Source: an uncultured Parabacteroides sp.
GTDB lineage: Bacteria; Bacteroidota; Bacteroidia; Bacteroidales; Tannerellaceae
Direction: 5' to 3'
NCBI GenBank assembly: GCA_900552465.1
Contig: URZO01000004.1
Span: forward strand, 1-64,000
DNA length: 64,000 bases
Every line of letters begins with the position of its first letter. Within the stretch, counting starts at the first letter, position 1. The position numbers and the translations under genes were made by a program. Under the pieces are notes generated by a model that searched no databases, was not told the DNA's origin, and worked only from the letters and a program-made list of their open reading frames with translations. Below are positions 43,564 through 50,944 of this stretch, piece after piece.

Positions 43564-44004
43564 TCAAAGTTCCCCCGGTCTTTCTTCCGGCTTCGATTCT
43601 TCCGGTGCAGCGGGCACTGCCTCCTTCTTTTCGAAAGTCGCCACTTTGCGGGCAGCTCTCAGGTCGGAACCCGGGCTGAAGATGATTCGCGGTGTCCGGA
43701 TCTGTGAATTCGTGAAATCATCTTCGGTGTCCGCTCCCGACGAGCCTATCCCGTAGCGGAAGTTCCCGAATTCGCCGAACTGTACCCGTCGTCCGGCAGC
43801 CAGATGCTTACTGATTAAATGGTTCATACGGTCGGTCACCCCTTTGACCTGGTTGGAAGGAATACCGGATTCGGCAATCTCGCCCAGCAACTCCTTAAAT
43901 CCGACCAAATCCGAATAAACGGGTTGTGCATACAACTTTTTAGGTTTCTCTTCTTTGTCCTTACCTAAGTTCTTTCTCTCTACCAATCGATACTTTACTG
44001 ACAT
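43564..44004 (-). CDS. HU-family DNA-binding protein with acidic tail
   Basis: This 146-residue protein is of the Bacteroidetes HU-like group: an N-terminal extension (MSVKYRLVERKNLGKDKEEK), an HU core (about 35-120, LLGEIAESGIPSNQVKGVTD, then GRRVQFGEFGNFRYGIGSSG, then IIFSPGSDLRAA), and a Pro/Glu-rich tail (about 128-146). It binds and bends DNA in the nucleoid or a specific site. The promoter region contains a perfect 14-base palindrome (44041-44054) next to the -7 box, suggesting repression, perhaps by itself. It is divergent from the DUF4373 operon. Confidence 0.9.
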   Translation of the reverse strand: MSVKYRLVERKNLGKDKEEKPKKLYAQPVYSDLVGFKELLGEIAESGIPSNQVKGVTDRMNHLISKHLAAGRRVQFGEFGNFRYGIGSSGADTEDDFTNSQIRTPRIIFSPGSDLRAARKVATFEKKEAVPAAPEESKPEERPGEL

Positions 44005-44040
44005 GTTTTTAATGTTTTAAATGATTCATACTAAATACAT

Positions 44041-44065
44041 TGTTTTCGAAAACATGACAAAGATA
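44041..44065 (-). promoter_or_regulatory. HU-gene promoter with palindromic operator
   Basis: Minus-strand -7 box TATCTTTG (forward 44058-44065) is followed by TGTTTTCGAAAACA (44041-44054), a perfect palindrome covering the expected transcription start. A repressor bound there would block initiation. From 44090 to 44180 the plus strand is purine-rich, with nothing else seen. Confidence 0.6.
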
Positions 44066-44225
44066 CATCGCCCTTCCGCCCGCCTCAGGGGATCGGACGG
44101 CAACAGCGGGCAGAAGGAGGAGAGATGGGGGGAAGGGTGGAATGTAAAGGTGAAAGGGGATGGAAATAATGGGCTTTTGAAGATAAACAAATAGCCAGCC
44201 TTCCCGGATATTTCGTAACACAATA

Positions 44226-44317
44226 ATACGTTAAAAAATATTACCCGCCATAGTAAATCATTTTATATGGGGTATTAATCCGAATTACCTGCAATAGTAG
44301 TGACATTTTGATAGTCG
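44226..44317. repeat. 92-base dispersed repeat, copy 2
   Basis: Aligns without gaps to 635-726 (about 83 of 92 identical). The last bases carry the -33 TTTG (44307-44310) of the DUF4373 operon promoter, so here the repeat acts as the upstream promoter region. Confidence 0.75.
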
Positions 44318-44337
44318 GTATTTCCGTGCTACCTTTG
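44307..44337 (+). promoter_or_regulatory. Promoter of the DUF4373 operon
   Basis: TTTG (44307-44310), 19 bases, TACCTTTG (44330-44337): an exact match to the Bacteroidetes consensus. The leader to the ATG at 44490 is about 145 bases and includes a hairpin of the type GGGGTCCGGACTG...GGCTCCGGTC followed by TTTTTT near 44395, a possible attenuator. Confidence 0.8.
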
Positions 44338-44357
44338 GCGATCAGAAAAAGGAGATC

Positions 44358-44397
44358 GGGGTCCGGACTGAAAGGTTCGGGCTCCGGTCTTTTTTGG
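44358..44397 (+). terminator. Possible attenuator in the DUF4373 leader
   Basis: The leader contains GGGGTCCGGAC and GGGCTCCGGTC stretches around gaaaggtt, followed by TTTTTT. The arms pair imperfectly (GACCGGAGCC with GGTCCGGAC-type bases). If it folds, it would end transcripts before the DUF4373 start. Confidence 0.45.
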
Positions 44398-44489
44398 TGT
44401 TAGCCTGGAAAAAACCATTCCCCGTCAGTGGCGTCGGGTTTGTTGACCGCCGGTGCCTTCAATTAAGCAACTCAAAAAACAAAGAAAAC

Positions 44490-45122
44490 ATGGCAAGACC
44501 ATTGAAAAAGGGGCTTAGCTATTTTCCGCTCGACACGGATTACCTGTCTGACCGGAAAATACAACGATTGTCCCAACGGTACGGATGCTGCGGCATCTGT
44601 GTTTACGTCGCAACTCTCTGTGAAATCTACGGGGAAAACGGCTATTATGTGAACTACGACACCGATTTCTGTTTCGATCTCGGCTTTACGCTCCACCTGG
44701 AGGAAAGCGAGGTGAGGGAAATAATCGGGTTCTGTGTGCAAATACACCTCTTCGACAGCGACTTGTTCGAGCAGCGTCGCGTGCTGACCTCCGGTGCCGT
44801 CCAACGCCGCTACCGGGAGGTGTACCGCCGCAGCCAACCCCGTATCTCTGCGGAACTGGAAATCCCGGATGCCGTACCTGTTGAGGGAGTTTTTGCCGCC
44901 GAAACAGGCGTTATTGTAACAGAAACCCCGGTTATTGCAACAATAACCCCCGCTTCCGACGTAATAACCCCCTCAAAAGGAAAAGGAAATAAAAAGGAAA
45001 TAACACTAAACAACACGTATGATGAAAAATCCGGAAAAAATAGATATGCTTCCGATGAAGGAGCCGCAGGCCGCCAGGCCGAATTGCTTCGCATGGCAGC
45101 TGCAGCAACAGCGAATTGCTGA
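44490..45122 (+). CDS. DUF4373 (Lin1244/Lin1753-like N-terminal) protein
   Basis: This 210-residue protein has a conserved N-terminal domain (about 1-110: MARPLKKGLSYFPLDTDYLS, then YGCCGICVYVATLCEIYGEN, then RREVYRRSQPR), found in phages, plasmids and Bacteroidales accessory regions and likely involved in replication or DNA binding. The C-terminal half is low in complexity, with repeated TP-rich stretches (VIVTETPVIATITPASDVIT). I chose the ATG at 44490, the first Met before the family motif. Its last 104 bases overlap the next gene in another frame, so the three-gene operon is tightly packed. Confidence 0.82.
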   Translation: MARPLKKGLSYFPLDTDYLSDRKIQRLSQRYGCCGICVYVATLCEIYGENGYYVNYDTDFCFDLGFTLHLEESEVREIIGFCVQIHLFDSDLFEQRRVLTSGAVQRRYREVYRRSQPRISAELEIPDAVPVEGVFAAETGVIVTETPVIATITPASDVITPSKGKGNKKEITLNNTYDEKSGKNRYASDEGAAGRQAELLRMAAAATANC

Positions 45123-45642
45123 TATGACGGGCCGCTACGGTACGGCCGCACAGTTCTTAAAGACGTTCAACCCCGCTTTGCAGCTACAGGTAGCCGCCCA
45201 TTTGGAACGTGCCTACCTGGGTGTGGCTCCGCAGTTGGGCGTCGTGGCGGCAGGCTACGGCGAGCAGACGGCAGTTGTCTTGCTCTGCCTGCAAATGGAA
45301 GACCTGAACAACTTCGCCGGTGTCAAGGAAAAGATGCCCGTCAGCCGGCAGAAGGAGCTGTCGGGAATCCTCCTGACCGAATACCCCGGACTGAAAGTGA
45401 CGGAAGTCCTGCTCTTCTTCCACCGTGTGAAATGTGGCCGCTACGGTCGCTTTTACGGCATGGTGGATGCCATGTTTATCACCAGCGCCCTGCTCGCTTT
45501 CATGGAGGAACGGCGTACGGAGACGGCCCGCTACAAGACGGTGCAGCAACGCGAAGAAGCTCCGCGCATGGAACCGAGCCCGACGGCGATAACGTATAGT
45601 GAATATCTCGAACGTAAAAAACGAAAACAACAATCCTTATGA
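45019..45642 (+). CDS. DUF6633-like protein
   Basis: This 207-residue protein is rich in helices (FAWQLQQQRIADMTGRYGTA, then FLKTFNPALQLQVAAHLERA, then FYGMVDAMFITSALLAFMEE). I believe it belongs to DUF6633, a family seen between DUF4373 and DUF4248 genes in Bacteroidales; I know no function. It overlaps the DUF4373 gene by 104 bases and the DUF4248 gene by 4 (ATGA). A basic tail (YLERKKRKQQSL) may touch nucleic acid. ATG codons at 45019 and 45022 are both possible starts. Confidence 0.7.
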   Translation: MMKNPEKIDMLPMKEPQAARPNCFAWQLQQQRIADMTGRYGTAAQFLKTFNPALQLQVAAHLERAYLGVAPQLGVVAAGYGEQTAVVLLCLQMEDLNNFAGVKEKMPVSRQKELSGILLTEYPGLKVTEVLLFFHRVKCGRYGRFYGMVDAMFITSALLAFMEERRTETARYKTVQQREEAPRMEPSPTAITYSEYLERKKRKQQSL

Positions 45643-45869
45643 AAGCAAATAAAATGTTAGGCCACATGGAACTGGCCGTTCTCTATTTCCCTCACATGTT
45701 GGCAAAATCAGCCTCGACGCGTTTAGGCGTCCTGATCTCTATGGACGAAGATATGCTTGCCGATCTGAAAAAGGCGGGCTACCGGAAAGGTCAGCGTATA
45801 TTCACGCCCCGGCAGGTCTTGATATTGCGTGACCACCTGGGTGATCCCGAAGATTGGAACTTAAAATAA
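45639..45869 (+). CDS. DUF4248 small protein
   Basis: This 76-residue protein is of the DUF4248 type: MLGHMELAVLYFPHMLAKSA and RIFTPRQVLILRDHLGDPE are the recurring ends of the family. The size and fold suggest a small winged-helix or excisionase-like DNA-binding protein, which is an inference. It is coupled to the DUF6633-like gene by an ATGA overlap and ends the operon. No terminator was seen; 45870-46098 holds no gene I can support. Confidence 0.8.
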   Translation: MKANKMLGHMELAVLYFPHMLAKSASTRLGVLISMDEDMLADLKKAGYRKGQRIFTPRQVLILRDHLGDPEDWNLK

Positions 45870-46098
45870 TAAAACGAAGGCACTGATAATTAACAAAAAA
45901 AGACAATCGGATTTACGTTTCTCGAAAAACGCCTGAAAATGGCCTTTACATCAAAGAGAACCAAAAAATATAAAACATTGACAAACAGGAGAATAAATGA
46001 AAGCTGAGCCACAAAAGAATCGTCAAATTTTCACGTAAAAAACGGGTAAAAAGCGATTGTAAATAATTGATGTAGAGTAGATTATCTAAGGCGGGAAG

Positions 46099-46137
46099 AA
46101 TGACTAATGAAAACGTACGTTTAGATTCGTCATTTTT
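46099..46137 (+). repeat. Left inverted repeat of invertible promoter 2
   Basis: This 39-base element matches the reverse complement of 46281-46319 at 32 of 39 positions without gaps. The shared core AAAACGTACGTTT is close to the locus 1 core (AAAACGTTCCTTT), and the outer AATGAC and GTCATT ends are the same. Confidence 0.85.
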
Positions 46138-46280
46138 CAGGTACAAAAATAGGCATAAGTTTTAAACCTGCAACTATATCCTCAAAGAAATTTCTTGTTT
46201 CTATATCCTTTCTTATCAACAGAATAGCTTAACGAGTACGAAAATACATGTTCTCACAACGAACTGTAAAGATCGCGAAA
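46138..46280 (-). promoter_or_regulatory. Invertible promoter segment 2, OFF orientation
   Basis: The segment carries the same minus-strand promoter as locus 1: TTGC (forward 46170-46173), 18 bases, TATTTTTG (forward 46144-46151), again next to the left repeat and pointing away from the S-layer gene. The rest of the segment is much less conserved than the promoter block, apart from the shared ctttcttatca and agagtacga-like stretches. Confidence 0.8.
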
Positions 46281-46319
46281 AAAAATGACTAAAAAAAACG
46301 TACGTTTTCGCTCGTCATT
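46281..46319 (-). repeat. Right inverted repeat of invertible promoter 2
   Basis: Inverse partner of 46099-46137, located 98 bases before the start codon of the S-layer gene. Between it and the gene lies an AT-rich leader; tattattaatt before the ATG is shared with locus 1. Confidence 0.85.
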
Positions 46320-46417
46320 TTACAGCGATTAAGAAAAGTCGTGATTGGACACGAAGCGTGAGGACGATATAGAATTCAATATACTATACATTATTATTAA
46401 TTAAACATTTTAGAATT

Positions 46418-49400
46418 ATGAACAAAAAGTTTTTTACTCTGGCAGCAGCCTTCGGGTTAGCGGCAAGTTCGTTTACGGCGGGGGCGCAAAATACCTCTCC
46501 ATTTACGAAAACATTAAAAAGCGGAGAATACTATCAATTAGTGGTAGGTAATCCTTCTGAAGCTACAGCTACGGCTTCAAACTATTACATTGGTGTTGAT
46601 AATGCAAAGCGTGATAGTTTAGTTTTGGTTCCGGTTGCAGATCCGAGTTCATGGGCAGAAAATACTTCTGATTTAAACTTCTGGAAAATAGAAACACGCG
46701 TTGCTGCAAGTGGACAGATTGAATATACGTTCACTAACAAAGCATCTCAGAAAGTTTTGTCTTTAGGAAAGTTAGGGGTTAATAAAGCCGCAAGTGCAAT
46801 CATGGCTTCCGGTGTTAATAATTGGGCTTGGCTAACGAAAACTTCAAATAACGTTTCAACAACAGCAAAAATGGTAGCAAGCACTGCTGCGGGTGAAGCT
46901 GGTGATGCAGTAGTTATTACCAACAAAGCAGAAGGTGCTAGCTATGGCTTCTACACATGGGATAACAATGGTGAAAAGGTATTAGCTTATGCTAACAACT
47001 ATTCTGATGCAACTGTATGGGGAAAAACTTTAACTCCTCTTAGTACAGTTTATGCCGTTCAACCCAATGCCGCAGAAATGACCCTTACCGAACTGAACGC
47101 TATCAAAGGCGGTGAAGGTTTTGAATTGGCATTTACTCCGGATGTGGCAAATAATACATTGCCTAATATCTTGGCGGGTAAGACGCTGACGGCTTATGCT
47201 TTGTATCAAACTAATTCAAATGGCCCAGCAGTTACAGCTAAAACATTAACAGTTACTAATGATAGCAAAACGGATGGTAGAGCAACTGTTAATTCTGTCA
47301 GTGATAAATATACATTATCCTTAGAAAAGGAAAATCCTGAGGCTGTGGCTGCTGCTCCTAACCAAGTATTTATTAAAGTTGGCGAAGTTACTAACGGTGC
47401 AAAGAAGAAAGTTGCTATGTACGCAGTAGTTGATACTGTTTATATTAATGGAACTACAAGCTATACCATTGGTATGGACTCTGTTATTATCAACAATCTC
47501 GCTGCTACGGAAACATCTGGCAATAGTGAAATCAAACCGGCTCCTAACCGTGATTTGGCTTCTTACCTGTTTACTGTAAAACAAGATTATGCAGCAGGGA
47601 AGCTGGAACTGAGTGTTGCCGGAACTCCGGTAGCAAAGGCTGATGGTGTTGACTATTGGAAAGATGATACTAATGTAGGTAAAGCAACTGTTCCTGGTAG
47701 TGCTACGCTGCGTGTTTACATTGCTCAGTTAGGAAATGCAAAAGAATTGACTGTTGTTGCACGTCCTGATGCTCCTAATTCAACAATTGAAGCTGCTCTT
47801 GAAAAATCAGTTATCACTTTTGCTCAGGGTACGGCTATCGACAATCTGAATACAAAGGTTGCTTACTCTGTTCAGTCTGTAAAAGACAAGAAAGCTACAG
47901 GCAAATATTTTGTTGCAGGTTTTGATTATGCAGACAAAGATAAATTGACTGCAACAGCTGCTTCCGATTATATTCCTTCTACTCAGTACGGCTTAGTACA
48001 CAAAGGTGGTAACGAATATAAATTGTATAACCGTGAAACAGGTGCTGCTTTGGCAGAAGGTCCTGCTTTCGATATCGATGCTGCAAACGGTATCTATAGA
48101 ATTAATGGTTGTGACGTTGCTTTAACTGCAATGGCAAATGTTAAAGGTGAAAACGTAGGTTACAAAGAATTCTCCGATTCAGATGTTAAGTTCAAGAAGA
48201 TTGCTCTGAAACTGAATACATTCGGTTCTAATCCAGTATATCTGGCATTGAAGAGCGACAAAGACTCTGTAGTTGTTGCTTCTGAAAACGAAGATAACAA
48301 GATCGAGTTCAAGTTGGTTGCTAACGAATCTAAAGCATTCGGTGATGTAGAGAACGACTCTTTGGTTCGTACTTCTTATGCATTGAAGTACGGTGATTTG
48401 TATTTGGCTTATGACTATAACTTGCAGTCTTATAAGCTGTCTAAGTTGTTGAATGGTGGTAATACTGTAACGAGCAATGCTGTTGTAAATGAAACAATGG
48501 ATCCGGCTAAAGCGCCGCAGAACGATACAGTATATGTATACTTCCAGAATGTAGGTAAAGATGCTTATGCTTTGGTTCCGGAATTGGTTTATACGGCTAC
48601 AGATGCAAGTACAAGCTTTACTGCTGCTGGTTACTATGGTAATTCTGCAGCTTGGGCTACTGCTGCTGCCGGTCTTCGTAAAGAATTCGGCATCTACAAC
48701 ACCAAACTCGTAGTCAATTCCAACGGTACCGTTAAGAACGTAGACTTCGGTGATAGCATGAATTCTTCTTTCGCTATCGAAGACGGTACGCCTGAATATG
48801 ACAAGACAATCCAGAAACCGGCTCACCAGATGATCACGTTGTCTACTGACAAAGCCATGGCTCTGACAATCACATCTGACAACTTCGCTGCTATGAAACG
48901 TGTAGGTCAGGAACTGAAAGCTGATTATGCAGCTGATAACCTGAAGATGTATGTCGACACAGCAACGATGGCTGACGTAAACAAACCGTTGTATTACATT
49001 ACAACAGGCCAGAACGTACCGGCAGAATGCCAGGCTAAGGGTGAAAGAAACTATCTGATCTCTCTGCAGGATTCTTCTGAGGTAGAAGGTTACACAAGCG
49101 AAGGTCTGTCTCGCGTAGGTTTCGTACACGGTGTTGTTGATGCAGATACAATCACTCTGTTCAAAGGACACACTGTAGCAGCTGACACGGTAGTAATCAA
49201 GAACGACCATGCAAACGTAGCAAACTGGGCCTTCACAGCCAACGAAGACGGTTCTGTCTCTCTGGAAAACCAGAAGAAGGGTGAATTTATCGCCTTCCGC
49301 AACGATGTATTGGTAATGGTTGGTAGCCTGGAGGAAGCTGCTCAGTTCACAATGGAAGCTGTAGAAGCTCCTACAGCCAACGACGCTGCTCCTTCTGTAA

Positions 49401-49600
49401 CAGAAGTGAAGGTGATCGCCGCTAACGGTGCTATCCAGGTAATCGGTGCTCAGGGCAAGAAGGTTGTTGTTAGCAACATCCTAGGTCAGACAATCGCCAA
49501 CACAGTTCTTACTTCAAGTGACGCCACGATCGCTGCACCTGCCGGTATCGTTGTTGTAGCCGTTGAAGGCGAAGAAGCTGTAAAGGCAATCGTTAAATAA
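46418..49600 (+). CDS. Large S-layer-type surface protein 2 (DUF6383-like C-terminus)
   Basis: This 1060-residue secreted protein is paralogous to 2868-6743 at both ends: the signal peptide starts MNKKFFTLAAAFGLAASSF, and the C-terminal domain (VKVIAANGAIQVIGAQGKKV, then VSNILGQTIANT, ending EEAVKAIVK) is almost the same. The middle is poorly alike. Many D-S/T-hydrophobic tripeptides (DSL, DTV, DSV, DTA, DTI) match the Bacteroidetes O-glycosylation motif. From about 48670 the codons become clearly GC-richer than before, as in paralogue 1. It is likely exported and anchored on the cell surface, perhaps by type IX secretion, and expressed only when the upstream segment inverts. Confidence 0.82.
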   Translation: MNKKFFTLAAAFGLAASSFTAGAQNTSPFTKTLKSGEYYQLVVGNPSEATATASNYYIGVDNAKRDSLVLVPVADPSSWAENTSDLNFWKIETRVAASGQIEYTFTNKASQKVLSLGKLGVNKAASAIMASGVNNWAWLTKTSNNVSTTAKMVASTAAGEAGDAVVITNKAEGASYGFYTWDNNGEKVLAYANNYSDATVWGKTLTPLSTVYAVQPNAAEMTLTELNAIKGGEGFELAFTPDVANNTLPNILAGKTLTAYALYQTNSNGPAVTAKTLTVTNDSKTDGRATVNSVSDKYTLSLEKENPEAVAAAPNQVFIKVGEVTNGAKKKVAMYAVVDTVYINGTTSYTIGMDSVIINNLAATETSGNSEIKPAPNRDLASYLFTVKQDYAAGKLELSVAGTPVAKADGVDYWKDDTNVGKATVPGSATLRVYIAQLGNAKELTVVARPDAPNSTIEAALEKSVITFAQGTAIDNLNTKVAYSVQSVKDKKATGKYFVAGFDYADKDKLTATAASDYIPSTQYGLVHKGGNEYKLYNRETGAALAEGPAFDIDAANGIYRINGCDVALTAMANVKGENVGYKEFSDSDVKFKKIALKLNTFGSNPVYLALKSDKDSVVVASENEDNKIEFKLVANESKAFGDVENDSLVRTSYALKYGDLYLAYDYNLQSYKLSKLLNGGNTVTSNAVVNETMDPAKAPQNDTVYVYFQNVGKDAYALVPELVYTATDASTSFTAAGYYGNSAAWATAAAGLRKEFGIYNTKLVVNSNGTVKNVDFGDSMNSSFAIEDGTPEYDKTIQKPAHQMITLSTDKAMALTITSDNFAAMKRVGQELKADYAADNLKMYVDTATMADVNKPLYYITTGQNVPAECQAKGERNYLISLQDSSEVEGYTSEGLSRVGFVHGVVDADTITLFKGHTVAADTVVIKNDHANVANWAFTANEDGSVSLENQKKGEFIAFRNDVLVMVGSLEEAAQFTMEAVEAPTANDAAPSVTEVKVIAANGAIQVIGAQGKKVVVSNILGQTIANTVLTSSDATIAAPAGIVVVAVEGEEAVKAIVK

Positions 49601-49625
49601 GAATGAAATTATAATCAAATAACTA

Positions 49626-49760
49626 CCGGTTGCGAGGGATTGTGCGGGGATACCCAATCAACACCAATTACCCTGCGACAGGCGAACAGGCAACCGGATT
49701 TAATATTAATAATACTAAAGTAATGAAATTAAAATTTCATCTGCCATTCCCTCTGTGAAG
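49626..49760 (+). ncRNA. Conserved structured 3' region, copy 2
   Basis: CCGGTTGC (49626-49633) pairs perfectly with GCAACCGG (49690-49697) around the invariant block CCTGCGACAGGCGAACA (49672-49688). Locus 1 has different bases in this stem that mostly still pair, which is covariation. Then aatactaaagtaatgaaatt (49710-49729) and cattccctctgtgaag (49745-49760) follow, as in locus 1. It may act as a 3' stability element or small RNA. Confidence 0.6.
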
Positions 49761-49780
49761 ACCGAATGCAGACACAAAAC

Positions 49781-49811
49781 AAGCCCCGACAGTTAGATGC
49801 TGCCGGGGCTT
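49781..49811 (+). terminator. Terminator of S-layer locus 2
   Basis: AAGCCCCGaCAG and CTGcCGGGGCTT arms with loop ttagatg, followed by a T-rich stretch. Confidence 0.85.
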
Positions 49812-49905
49812 CGTTGATTTTTAACTATCCTTCTCTTGATTATTGAGACAGAAGCGGCTATCTTTGTCAAAGAACGATTATTGTAGCTGTTTTAATAAAT
49901 TATTT

Positions 49906-50133
49906 ATGGAAGAAGCAATGAACTTTGAACAATTGAATTTTGTGATTTTTTGTGTTGGAAGTATTGCTGATGCTCTGAAAATGAGTAGTCGGAAAGTCTA
50001 TCATTTGTTGAAAGAATCCGGAATTTTGATGGGGTATGTTGTTCCCAGCTATGATGTTTTGCATACGTTCAGTAAAGAGTATTTGGTGGAAGACATCATA
50101 TCATTTATGAAAGAGAAAGGACTTGTAAAATGA
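49906..50133 (+). CDS. DUF3791 small protein, likely antitoxin-like partner
   Basis: This 75-residue protein from the ATG at 49906 has an HTH-like part, FVIFCVGSIADALKMSSRKV and YHLLKESGIL, then YLVEDIISFMKEKG. It matches DUF3791, which typically accompanies DUF3990 genes. The next gene begins in its stop codon (ATGA overlap at 50130). The low-GC codons differ from the neighbouring pflB, suggesting acquisition. It is likely a DNA-binding or toxin-binding partner; the role is inferred. Confidence 0.78.
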   Translation: MEEAMNFEQLNFVIFCVGSIADALKMSSRKVYHLLKESGILMGYVVPSYDVLHTFSKEYLVEDIISFMKEKGLVK

Positions 50134-50600
50134 TACTTTATCATGCTTCCTCTCAAATAATTGAGCAACCGGATGTTTTACATTCAAGAGAACATTTGGA
50201 TTTTGGCAAGGGTTTTTATTTAACGCTTCTTAGAATTCAGGCAGAGAAATATGCACAGCGTTTTATTCGTAGAGGGCAAAAAGCTTATATTCATGAATAT
50301 GAATTGAATATAGATTTATCGACATACAAAATAAGAGAGTTTGATTGTTATAATGATGCCTGGTTGGATTACGTGAGCTCATGTCGTTTTGGGCGTGAGC
50401 ATGAAAGCTACGATTTAATATCCGGCGGTATAGCTGACGACAAAGTTTTTAATACGATAGACCTTTATTTTGGCGGAGTATTAAACAAAGAAGATACTTT
50501 AAAGCGATTAATGTATGAGAAACCTAATCATCAGATCTGTATATTGAACCAGGAGATTGTTTCTTCTTTGATATTGAAAAGTGTTGTAGAAATAAAGTAG
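50130..50600 (+). CDS. DUF3990 protein, ADP-ribosyltransferase-like
   Basis: This 156-residue protein starts MILYHASSQIIEQPDVLHSR; the YHAS motif and DFGKGFYLTLLRIQAEKYA (about 27-45) resemble the first two active-site strands of ADP-ribosyltransferase folds, and YDLISGGIADDKVFNTIDLY is typical of DUF3990. As I recall, the family is grouped with ART-like proteins. Sandwiched between two DUF3791 genes, it looks like the toxin of a toxin-antitoxin module, target unknown. It is AT-rich compared with pflB. An enzymatic role is inferred only. Confidence 0.78.
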   Translation: MILYHASSQIIEQPDVLHSREHLDFGKGFYLTLLRIQAEKYAQRFIRRGQKAYIHEYELNIDLSTYKIREFDCYNDAWLDYVSSCRFGREHESYDLISGGIADDKVFNTIDLYFGGVLNKEDTLKRLMYEKPNHQICILNQEIVSSLILKSVVEIK

Positions 50601-50607
50601 ACGATAG

Positions 50608-50817
50608 ATGGAGGCGAATAAAATAATACTTCAAATGAAATATGCACGGATCGTAAAGCTGTTTGCAGAAAAAGCTCATCTTTCTTACGAAGAGGCTTTA
50701 GGGTTGTTTTATGATTCGGAAACTTTCCAATTACTGAATGAAGGAGTAGCAGATTTGCATTGTATGAGCGATGAATATTTGGTTGATGAGCTGATCTTGG
50801 AGTATAAACTCGTATAG
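50608..50817 (+). CDS. Second DUF3791 small protein
   Basis: This 69-residue protein ([20 protein letters not shown], then [20 protein letters not shown], ending [13 protein letters not shown]) resembles DUF3791 in its second half and lies 7 bases after the DUF3990 gene. It has no clear HTH, so the two flanking partners may divide DNA binding and toxin neutralisation. No terminator was seen before pflB. Confidence 0.7.
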   Translation: MEANKIILQMKYARIVKLFAEKAHLSYEEALGLFYDSETFQLLNEGVADLHCMSDEYLVDELILEYKLV

Positions 50818-50880
50818 GTTACCCTTTATCCCCATTTATAGGTATTTCTCCCCTTTTAACACCGATCCGCTTGGAGAGTG

Positions 50881-50912
50881 TTTCCCGGATAGCAGGAAAA
50901 AGCGTATCTTTG
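50881..50912 (+). promoter_or_regulatory. Promoter of pflBA
   Basis: TTTC (50881-50884), 20 bases, TATCTTTG (50905-50912), about 32 bases before the pflB ATG. No clear FNR-type site was recognised. Confidence 0.6.
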
Positions 50913-50944
50913 CACGCCTAAACCGAAATAGACAAGATAAGCTT

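Noticed and set aside
43335..43679. 115-codon frame starting MIKRIGKF
   Set aside because: It passes through a strong terminator and runs antisense to the small-protein and HU genes.
48179..49210. 343-codon antisense frame inside S-layer gene 2
   Set aside because: It lies wholly opposite a real gene, has no family features, and follows the codon pattern of the coding strand.
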